Position numbers and translations under genes: made by a program. From the NCBI GenBank assembly GCA_013696945.1, contig JACCXQ010000127.1, positions 1 through 13,120 of the forward strand: a DNA stretch of 13,120 bases. The letters run 5' to 3'. Source of the stretch: Chloroflexota bacterium (lineage in GTDB: Bacteria > Chloroflexota > Limnocylindria > Limnocylindrales > CSP1-4). This document shows positions 6,853-11,943 of the stretch, in pieces. The stretch's first letter is position 1, and each line of letters begins with the position of its first letter. Below the pieces are notes generated by a model. That model was not told the DNA's origin. It ran no database searches and saw only the letters and a list, made by a program, of their open reading frames with translations.

Positions 6853-6858
6853 AGTGTA
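6853..6858 (-). promoter_or_regulatory. Candidate -10 box of the CADD gene
   Basis: TACACT on the minus strand, about 50 nt upstream of the ATG at 6803 and in the 80-bp gap after the LysM gene stop. It fits TANNNT, but no matching -35 is visible. It would give a leader that includes the GGGAG ribosome-binding site, unlike the leaderless genes nearby. Confidence 0.3.
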
Positions 6859-6883
6859 GCCCCGAACCGGGGTCGCTCCGCGA

Positions 6884-7765
6884 TCAGCCGATGCCGAACT
6901 CCACCCACCGCGGGTTCGCGCGCGGCCACTGCTGGTCGGGCGAGCGGTCCACCGCGGCCTCCACTTCCGGGTCGGTGACGCCACCGGGATAGAACCGGCG
7001 TTCAGCCGTGGCGGCGATGGCGAAGCGGCGCGCGTCGCGCAGGAACGATCGCTGCACTTCGAAGCGGACCGCGCGGTCGACCACCGTGAAGGTTCCCGGA
7101 AAGGCGCCCGCGTCCGTCGTCGCGCCCGTCGTCAGGTCGACCAGCACAGCCGCGTAGTCCACGTCGGGCTGGAGGGTGTTCGAGGCGCGGAGCCGGAAGT
7201 CGGGTTCGCCATCGTCGTCGACGTCGATGTTGACCGTGTATTCGACCTGCTCGATGTCGGGATCGGCCGCCGGCGGCGTGGCCACCATCAGGAGCTCGAT
7301 GAAGATCGTCTCGGGGTCCAGTCGCGCGCCGAGCCCCCGGATGTCGATGAAGCCCGGCGCGAAGGTCGGCTGGTCGCCGAGATCGACAAGGTCGCCAGCG
7401 GGGTCGCTGATGCCGTTGGCACGAGGCAGCCCGCTGGGCGCACCGGGCGCCGGGATCGTCAGGATGTCGCCCGCGCGGATCTGGTCAGGGTCGGCGATCT
7501 GCGGGTTGGCCGCCAGGAGCTGGTCGATGGTGAGGCCGAATCGCTGTGCGACGCCGATCAGCGAATCGCCCGGCTGGACGACGTAGGTCTGGGCGGTGGG
7601 AACGGCGGATGGGGCGATCGTGGTCGGCTCGGCCGACACGAGCGGGCTCGCGCCGAGAGACTCGTCCGGTGACGGCGCGGCGGCCGAGGGACCGGCGGGA
7701 GGCTGTGGCGCCGTCGTGCATCCGAGCAGGAGCAGCGCGGTGACCGACGCGGTCAGACGAGTCAT
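6884..7765 (-). CDS. LysM-domain lipoprotein with C-terminal beta domain
   Basis: A 293-residue protein. A short lipoprotein signal, MTRLTASVTALLLLGC, has its lipobox at LLGC (C16), so the mature protein should be anchored on the outer face of the cytoplasmic membrane. A Pro/Ser/Ala-rich linker (17-57) precedes one LysM domain (about 59-105: YVVQPGDSLIGVAQRFGL, then ANPQI and GDILTIP) that binds N-acetylglucosamine polymers such as peptidoglycan. Residues about 117-290 are beta-rich, with an acidic DVDDDGEPD loop (181-189) resembling calcium-binding loops. The overall look is DOMON/CBM9-like, which I cannot confirm. The ATG at 7765 is chosen over 7792 because a GATACT -10 lies 7 nt before it, and the 7792 start would collide with the divergent gene. 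The likely role is cell-wall attachment or sensing. Confidence 0.86.
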   Translation of the reverse strand: MTRLTASVTALLLLGCTTAPQPPAGPSAAAPSPDESLGASPLVSAEPTTIAPSAVPTAQTYVVQPGDSLIGVAQRFGLTIDQLLAANPQIADPDQIRAGDILTIPAPGAPSGLPRANGISDPAGDLVDLGDQPTFAPGFIDIRGLGARLDPETIFIELLMVATPPAADPDIEQVEYTVNIDVDDDGEPDFRLRASNTLQPDVDYAAVLVDLTTGATTDAGAFPGTFTVVDRAVRFEVQRSFLRDARRFAIAATAERRFYPGGVTDPEVEAAVDRSPDQQWPRANPRWVEFGIG

Positions 7766-7772
7766 CAGCGCA

Positions 7773-7780
7773 AGTATCCT
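7773..7780. promoter_or_regulatory. Overlapping divergent -10 boxes
   Basis: The octamer AGTATCCT carries GATACT on the minus strand (7778-7773), 7 nt before the LysM lipoprotein ATG. It also carries TATCCT on the plus strand (7775-7780), 10 nt before the small lipoprotein ATG. Both genes would use one shared promoter core in a 25-bp gap. A GAGGA 11 nt before the LysM ATG could instead be a ribosome-binding site. Confidence 0.45.
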
Positions 7781-7790
7781 CAACGCTGTC

Positions 7791-8249
7791 ATGCGTGCTG
7801 CGGCGATCGTCCTGGGGCTCTGCGCCGTCGTGTTCGCGGCCTGTGCGAGCGGCGGGTCAGGCACGGTCGGGCCATCGGACGATCCCGCGCACTGTGGGCT
7901 CCTCAACGGAGCGCGCCAGACGATCGACTATCACCTCTCGTTGCTGCTCACCCTCGACGACCCGGAGGCGCAGCAGGAGGTCCTTGGCCAGGGTGCCCCG
8001 TTCCGGATCGACCCCGACGCGTTCCGGGCCGCCGTCGAGGCACTCTCGGTGCTGACCGGCGCGGAGTCAGAGGTGGGCCGGCTCCGACGCATCGCTCAAC
8101 TGCTGGAAGAGCACGCCGGCGTCGCGGACCCCTTCGCACCCGGCAGCGACACCGGCCGGCAGCTCGCCGACCTCGCCGACCAGGCGTTCGGCGAGGTCCA
8201 GGTCGGCCTCGACGCAGCCCTTCGGGCCGCGGGGTGCCCGGTCCGCTGA
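7791..8249 (+). CDS. Small predicted lipoprotein, function unknown
   Basis: A 152-residue protein with an N-terminal hydrophobic signal MRAAAIVLGLCAVVFAAC; the lipobox is FAAC with the lipidated Cys at 18. A Gly/Ser spacer follows, then a largely helical domain (about 33-148) rich in Leu, Ala, Asp and Glu. Two further cysteines (C35 in AHCGLL and one in AAGCPVR near the end) could form a disulfide joining the two ends. I do not recognise a family. The ATG at 7791 gives the signal peptide directly; longer in-frame versions from 7596 would run through the divergent LysM gene. It shares a 25-bp divergent promoter gap with the LysM lipoprotein, which suggests linked expression in the cell envelope. 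Confidence 0.75.
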   Translation: MRAAAIVLGLCAVVFAACASGGSGTVGPSDDPAHCGLLNGARQTIDYHLSLLLTLDDPEAQQEVLGQGAPFRIDPDAFRAAVEALSVLTGAESEVGRLRRIAQLLEEHAGVADPFAPGSDTGRQLADLADQAFGEVQVGLDAALRAAGCPVR

Positions 8250-8284
8250 CCGGCGTGGGGGTCATGTCGTTCGCCTTGATCGGC

Positions 8285-8290
8285 TAGACT
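8285..8290 (+). promoter_or_regulatory. -10 box of the methyltransferase gene (leaderless)
   Basis: TAGACT ends 7 nt before the GTG start at 8298. No Shine-Dalgarno sequence is present between them, which suggests transcription starting at or near the GTG. No clear -35 was found. Confidence 0.45.
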
Positions 8291-8297
8291 CGGATCG

Positions 8298-9578
8298 GTG
8301 GGTAAAGCACGTGTCGTCGAGCTGTTCGCTGGCGTCGGCGGCTTCCGCATCGGCCTGGAGCGGTCCGGTTGGCGAGTCGTCTGGAGCAACCAGTGGGAGC
8401 CGGCGACCAAGGCCCAGCACGCGTCGGACTGCTATGTCGCCCACTTCGGCGCCGACGGCCACGTGTGCGAGGACATCCACGCGCTCATGGATGAGGCCGA
8501 GGCGGGCCTCCGCGATCTACCAGACCACGAGCTGCTCGTGGGTGGGTTCCCGTGCCAGGACTACTCGGTCGCGAGGACGCTGAACCAGGCGCTCGGTCTG
8601 GTGGGCATGAAGGGCGTCCTCTGGTGGGAGATCCACCGGCTGCTGACGATGAAGCGGCCGCCGTACCTCTTCCTCGAGAACGTCGACCGGCTGCTGAAGT
8701 CGCCGGCCCACCAGCGAGGGCGCGACTTCGCCGTGATGCTTACGACCCTGGCGAACCTCGGCTACGAGGTTGAGTGGCGGGTCGTGAACGCTGCGGACTA
8801 CGGCTTCCCCCAGAAGAGGCGCCGGGTCCTGATCGTCGGGCGGCTGGCTGGGGAGGCGCCTCGCGACCCGGAAGAGGTCCTTTATCAGGGAACGCTTGCG
8901 CGGGCACTTCCGATCGAACGCGGGCCGGTGCTGACCGCGGCGTGGGACAACTTCGCCGTCACCGGAAGCCCGGCCGACGTGACGGAGTCGTTCGGTGCGA
9001 AGCGCGGCGCTACGCCCTTCCGGAGCGCGGGCTACATGTCGCATCGGCGGGTGTGGACCATGGACGCGATCCCGGCGCACGAGGGCTCGCGTCAGACCCT
9101 TTCCGACATCCTCGAGCCGACGAAACTGGTCCCCGAGAGTTACTTCATCCGTCACGCGCACCTAAAGACCTGGGAGTATCTGAAGGGCGGGAAGCGCGAG
9201 CAGCGCTTCCACAAGGCCACCGGCACGCCCTACTTCTACGCCGAAGGGTCGATTCCGTTCCCTGATCGGATCGACTGGCCGGCACGGACGATCCTCACCG
9301 GCGAGGGCGGGCAGTCGCCGTCCCGCTTCAAGCACCTCATCGAGACCGACGACGGTCGATACCGCCGACTCACCCCGCGTGAGCTCGAGCGCCTGAACGG
9401 ATTCCCTGACGATTGGACAGCCACGGGGATGCCCGATGGCAGACGCGCGTTCATGATGGGCAACGCCCTCGTGGTGGGCTTGATCGAGCGCGCCGGTGCG
9501 GAGCTCATCCAGGAGGTCCCGGCTCGACCTGATCACGTCGCCATCCCCATCGAGGTCGCTGAGACGATCGCGTCCTGA
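8298..9578 (+). CDS. DNA (cytosine-5-)-methyltransferase
   Basis: A 426-residue enzyme that transfers a methyl group from S-adenosylmethionine to C5 of cytosine within a DNA target. The conserved C5-MTase motifs are in the usual order: motif I ELFAGVGGFRIGLE (8-21), motif IV GGFPCQDYS with catalytic C86, motif VI FLENVDRLL (E127, N128, V129), motif VIII QKRRRVLIVGR (172-182), a long target-recognition region (about 190-320), motif IX RRLTPRELERLNGFPDDW, and motif X MGNALVVGLIE. The length is normal for the family. The GTG at 8298 is the only start that leaves motif I intact, and it lies 7 nt after a TAGACT box. The gene is followed 20 bp later by a vsr gene. No restriction endonuclease is present on either side, so it resembles the solitary Dcm-Vsr arrangement. 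The target sequence cannot be deduced by eye. Confidence 0.95.
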   Translation: MGKARVVELFAGVGGFRIGLERSGWRVVWSNQWEPATKAQHASDCYVAHFGADGHVCEDIHALMDEAEAGLRDLPDHELLVGGFPCQDYSVARTLNQALGLVGMKGVLWWEIHRLLTMKRPPYLFLENVDRLLKSPAHQRGRDFAVMLTTLANLGYEVEWRVVNAADYGFPQKRRRVLIVGRLAGEAPRDPEEVLYQGTLARALPIERGPVLTAAWDNFAVTGSPADVTESFGAKRGATPFRSAGYMSHRRVWTMDAIPAHEGSRQTLSDILEPTKLVPESYFIRHAHLKTWEYLKGGKREQRFHKATGTPYFYAEGSIPFPDRIDWPARTILTGEGGQSPSRFKHLIETDDGRYRRLTPRELERLNGFPDDWTATGMPDGRRAFMMGNALVVGLIERAGAELIQEVPARPDHVAIPIEVAETIAS

Positions 9579-9584
9579 GCGCCC

Positions 9585-9590
9585 GATACT
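9585..9590 (+). promoter_or_regulatory. Possible internal -10 before vsr
   Basis: GATACT ends 8 nt before the GTG start of vsr, matching the hexamer found before the LysM gene. With no Shine-Dalgarno sequence visible, vsr may have its own leaderless transcript. The evidence is weak because the hexamer matches TATAAT at only four of six positions. Confidence 0.25.
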
Positions 9591-9598
9591 CCACGGCG

Positions 9599-10072
9599 GT
9601 GGCACGCCTGCAGCTCCCGAATCCCCCGCCGAGTTCCGCCGCGGTCCGGGCGGTGATGCAGGCCAACCGAGCCAAGAACACGGGGCCCGAACGGAAGCTG
9701 CGGATCGCACTCCGAGCGGCCGGTCTGGGTGGTTACCGCCTTGACTGGCGCAATGTGCCCGGCCGACCCGATATCTCGTACCCGGGAAGACGGGTCGCGA
9801 TCTTCGTCCACGGTTGCTACTGGCACCACTGCCCGCGCTGCTACCCCAACCTCCCCAAGTCGAACCCTGCGTTCTGGGCGCGTAAGTTCGAGCTGAACCA
9901 CGAACGGGACGCCCGGAAACGCCGCCAGCTCGAGGAGCGCGGCTGGACCGTCCAGGAGGTCTGGGAGTGCGACATCCGCGACCGTCTTGCCGAGGTCATC
10001 GCGGAGATCCGATCCTCTTTGGAGGCCTACGCTTCCTCTGCGGTCGGCACACCGCCTGGGCAGCGGCGATGA
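9599..10072 (+). CDS. vsr: Very short patch repair (Vsr) endonuclease
   Basis: A 157-residue Vsr mismatch endonuclease. It nicks DNA 5' of the T in T:G mismatches made when 5-methylcytosine deaminates. Residues 14-30 match the family N-terminus (VRAVMQANRAKNTGPE). The catalytic region has VPGRPDI with the metal-binding Asp (D58), followed by IFVHGCYWHHCPRCY (68-82), which supplies the conserved His and zinc-ligand Cys residues, and EERGWTVQEVWECDIRD (112-128). Its position 20 bp after the cytosine methyltransferase is the classic functional pairing: repair of the mutations the methylase causes. The start is GTG 9599. GATACT lies 8 nt upstream and may be an internal promoter; the gene may equally be read from the methyltransferase transcript. 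The last 20 residues are not conserved. Confidence 0.94.
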   Translation: MARLQLPNPPPSSAAVRAVMQANRAKNTGPERKLRIALRAAGLGGYRLDWRNVPGRPDISYPGRRVAIFVHGCYWHHCPRCYPNLPKSNPAFWARKFELNHERDARKRRQLEERGWTVQEVWECDIRDRLAEVIAEIRSSLEAYASSAVGTPPGQRR

Positions 10073-10120
10073 AGGAGGAGGTCAGGCCTTCGACGGGCTG
10101 AGCCTCTGGCGGGGGCGCGG

Positions 10121-10297
10121 ATGCCTCACCGCGGGCGAGCGGCTCCACCGTCGCGATGCCTGGCGCACGAACGGACGCTCGATGCTGGCGCGCTGCCAGC
10201 CGGATGTAACGTCGGGCGGCTCCCACGATGGGCTTTCGCATGGGTGCTCTTGGCCATCATCGTGGTCGGGCCGTCGCTCGGACGGCTGTTCCCATGA
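10121..10297 (+). CDS. Doubtful 58-residue ORF with a C-terminal hydrophobic helix
   Basis: The 241-bp stretch between vsr and the CsbD gene holds one short open frame from an ATG at 10121 to TGA at 10297. Its first 38 residues are Arg/Pro/Ala-rich and look random. The last 17 (VLLAIIVVGPSLGRLFP) look like a membrane helix. No ribosome-binding site or promoter stands out. It may be a small membrane protein starting elsewhere, a remnant, or chance. Confidence 0.18.
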   Translation: MPHRGRAAPPSRCLAHERTLDAGALPAGCNVGRLPRWAFAWVLLAIIVVGPSLGRLFP

Positions 10298-10313
10298 AAG
10301 GGGGACTCCACCC

Positions 10314-10505
10314 ATGGACGACAAGGCTGAAGGCCGTCTCGAAGAAGGCCGCGGCAACCTGAAGGAAGGCCTCGGTCGGGCGATCGACGATCCCAAGATG
10401 GAGCGCGAAGGCCAGGCGGACCAGGTCAAGGGCGACCTACGCCAGGGCGTCGGCGACGTCAAGGAGAAGGTCGACGACGTGGCGGACGATCTCCGCGACC
10501 GCTGA
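10314..10505 (+). CDS. CsbD-family stress-response protein
   Basis: A 63-residue, highly charged and hydrophilic protein lacking Cys and aromatic residues. It carries the CsbD-like repeat pattern: EGRLEEGRGNLKEGLG, then REGQADQVKGDLRQGVGDVKEKVDDV. The family (PF05532) is named for a sigma-B-controlled gene of Bacillus subtilis and is widely induced by general stress; its molecular function is not known. The ATG at 10314 is preceded by AAAGGGGG about 9 nt upstream, a strong ribosome-binding site. A rho-independent terminator follows about 25 bp after the stop, so it is a single-gene transcript. No recognisable sigma-B-type promoter was seen upstream. Confidence 0.92.
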   Translation: MDDKAEGRLEEGRGNLKEGLGRAIDDPKMEREGQADQVKGDLRQGVGDVKEKVDDVADDLRDR

Positions 10506-10529
10506 GGTCATTTCGACCCGAACGAAGGA

Positions 10530-10560
10530 GCCGGGGTGCATCGCGCACCCCGGCTTTCTT
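10530..10560 (+). terminator. Rho-independent terminator after csbD-like gene
   Basis: GCCGGGGTGC (10530-10539) and GCACCCCGGC (10545-10554) form a perfect 10-bp stem with a 5-nt loop, followed by TTTCTT. It sits between the CsbD gene and the convergent YCII gene stop at 10580 and is oriented for the plus strand. Confidence 0.85.
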
Positions 10561-10579
10561 CATGCCTCGCTGCCGGCCG

Positions 10580-10960
10580 TCACGCCCCGTCGCCGGCGCC
10601 CGGATCCTGGTCGGGGAACTCCATGATCGGCCGCACCTCGATGGTGCCGTCCCGAGCGCCAGGGATCCTGGCCGCCCACTCGATGGCCTCGTCGAGGTCC
10701 TTGCACTTGAAGAGGTAGTACCCACCGAGGGCTTCGCGAGTCTCGGCGAACGGCCCGTCAGTGGTCACCGTCTGGCCGTCCTTCACGCGGACGCTCGTCG
10801 CGGTCGAGGTGGGCTGGAGGGCTTCCCCACCGAGCATCACGCCGGACTCGCGTGCGTCCTTCGTGAACTGGTTGTAGGCCTCCATGACCTCGCCCATCTG
10901 CTCGGGGCTGACGGTGGACGGGTCGACTTCCTCGCTGTAGATGAGAGCCAAGTAGCGCAT
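10580..10960 (-). CDS. YCII-related domain protein
   Basis: A 126-residue protein of the YCII/YciI-like ferredoxin-fold family. It starts MRYLALIYSEE, has a helix with EQMGEVMEAYNQFTKDARESGVMLGGEALQP, then TDGPFAETREALGGYYLFKCKDLDEAIEWA, which contains the DGPF-x-E-x-x-E-x-x-GG-Y signature (residues 68-81), and ends with a strand IEVRPIMEF. Close relatives are often encoded next to ECF sigma factors; none is present here. No activity is established for this subgroup. The ATG at 10960 is fixed by AGGAGG (10974-10969 on the minus strand) 8 nt upstream. The gene is divergent from the HTH/nucleotidyltransferase pair, with 113 bp between the starts. Confidence 0.92.
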   Translation of the reverse strand: MRYLALIYSEEVDPSTVSPEQMGEVMEAYNQFTKDARESGVMLGGEALQPTSTATSVRVKDGQTVTTDGPFAETREALGGYYLFKCKDLDEAIEWAARIPGARDGTIEVRPIMEFPDQDPGAGDGA

Positions 10961-11027
10961 GTCTGCATCCTCCTGGGACGTGTGGGCGGTCATCCTGCCC
11001 GTTCGAACGTTTGACGAATGGACACAC

Positions 11028-11066
11028 ATCGAATCGACACAGGAATCGATATCGGCAGACTATGAT
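11028..11066 (+). promoter_or_regulatory. Promoter and candidate operator of the HTH/NTase pair
   Basis: TATGAT (11061-11066, five of six matches to TATAAT) ends 7 nt before the ATG at 11074, with no Shine-Dalgarno sequence, so the transcript is probably leaderless. Just upstream, GAATCGA is repeated at 11031-11037 and 11043-11049 with a 12-bp offset. This is a plausible binding site for the Xre-type protein encoded immediately downstream. A separate 10-bp palindrome, CGTTCGAACG, lies at 11000-11009. Confidence 0.5.
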
Positions 11067-11073
11067 GACGTCT

Positions 11074-11421
11074 ATGTCATCGACCCACGACGACGCGCGG
11101 CGGGGCGCTGCTGCACGCATGGTGCGGTACGCACGCAGAAAAGCGGGGCTTTCCCAGCGTGGGCTCTCGGTGCGATCCGGCGTCCCGCAGGAGACCATCG
11201 CTCGGATCGAGCGGTCACGGGTCTCGCCGCGCTTTGACACGGTCGAACGCCTGCTGGACGCAGCGGGTTACGCGATCACCGCCGGCCCGAGGCGTGGCGA
11301 CGGGATCGATCGATCCCAGATCCAGGACCTGCTGGCGATGGACCCGAGTACTCGGGCGCGAACCATGTCCCGGTCGAACGAGAACCTTCGGCGGCTCCTG
11401 GCTGCGATGAAGAGATCCTGA
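11074..11421 (+). CDS. Xre-family HTH protein, probable antitoxin/repressor
   Basis: A 115-residue protein. Residues about 14-68 are a Cro/C1-type helix-turn-helix: MVRYARRKAGLSQRGLSVRS, then GVPQETIARIERSRVSPRFDTVERLLDAAGY. The C-terminal part (about 78-115) is a charged helical segment, IDRSQIQDLLAMDPSTRAR followed by NLRRLLAAMKRS, of a kind often seen in HTH proteins paired with nucleotidyltransferases. The start at 11074 is preferred because TATGAT lies 7 nt upstream; an in-frame TTG at 11011 would put the promoter inside the gene. The stop TGA shares its A with the ATG of the next gene. This suggests a tightly coupled pair in which this protein represses the operon and may neutralise its partner. 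That role is inferred. Confidence 0.87.
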   Translation: MSSTHDDARRGAAARMVRYARRKAGLSQRGLSVRSGVPQETIARIERSRVSPRFDTVERLLDAAGYAITAGPRRGDGIDRSQIQDLLAMDPSTRARTMSRSNENLRRLLAAMKRS

Positions 11422-11924
11422 TGGCAGCCACCGCCTTCGACGCGTACGGCATGCTCGTGGCGCTCTCGCGAGGTGGGGTCCGGTTCGTGGTCATCGGTGG
11501 CCTGGCCGGCCAGCTCCACGGTTCGCCCAGCATCACGACGGACCTGGACATCTGTCCCGCCTCCGATCGAAAGAACCTGGACGCGCTTGCGAAGGTCCTG
11601 CAAGGGCTGGATGCGCGCCTGAGGGACCTGCCCACCGAGATGTCGTTCCGGCTCGACGGACGGGCGCTCGCGGCTGGTGACTGGTTCACGTTCGACACGT
11701 CGCTGGGCAAGCTCGATGTCCTGCAACGACCCGCTGGGGACCTGGGATACGAGGGGCTCGCGTCGACGGCCGTCACCTACGAGCTGGATGGGCTGCCGAT
11801 CGTTGTGGCGTCTCTGGACGACGTGATCCGGATGAAGGAAGCGGCCGGCCGGCCAAAGGATCGGGTCGAGCTGGAGGTCTTGGGTGCCCTTCGGCAGGAG
11901 CGCGACAGGCGAGGCCTCGACTAG
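11421..11924 (+). CDS. AbiEii-like nucleotidyltransferase, probable toxin
   Basis: A 167-residue protein of the DNA polymerase beta-type nucleotidyltransferase superfamily. The core shows VRFVVIGGLAGQLHG (20-34) with the G26-G27 motif, then the catalytic TTDLDI pair (D41, D43), and a third acidic candidate D99 in KLDVL. The C-terminal segment ASLDDVIRMKEAAGRPKDRVEL (130-151) matches the conserved L-I-x-x-K-x-A-x-G-R-P-K-D motif of AbiEii/DUF6036-like enzymes. The motif is GG-x13-D-x-D rather than the GS-x10-D-x-D of MNT antitoxins, which favours the AbiEii/MenT side. Such toxins act by transferring nucleotides, for example to tRNA 3' ends in MenT. The protein is about half the length of classical AbiEii, so it is a minimal form. 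It overlaps the upstream HTH gene by one base. The target is unknown. Confidence 0.85.
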   Translation: MAATAFDAYGMLVALSRGGVRFVVIGGLAGQLHGSPSITTDLDICPASDRKNLDALAKVLQGLDARLRDLPTEMSFRLDGRALAAGDWFTFDTSLGKLDVLQRPAGDLGYEGLASTAVTYELDGLPIVVASLDDVIRMKEAAGRPKDRVELEVLGALRQERDRRGLD

Positions 11925-11943
11925 ACGCGAATCAGGCTACTGG

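Noticed and set aside
8238..8253. CCGGTC-N4-GACCGG hairpin at the small lipoprotein stop
   Set aside because: Only a 6-bp stem and no T-run follows, so it is not called as a terminator.
9987..10313. Long in-frame extension upstream of the CsbD protein
   Set aside because: It overlaps vsr coding sequence, and the ATG at 10314 has a strong AAAGGGGG site and the family N-terminus.
11011..11073. TTG start at 11011 for the HTH protein
   Set aside because: The added 21 residues are not HTH-like and the TATGAT promoter would lie inside the gene.
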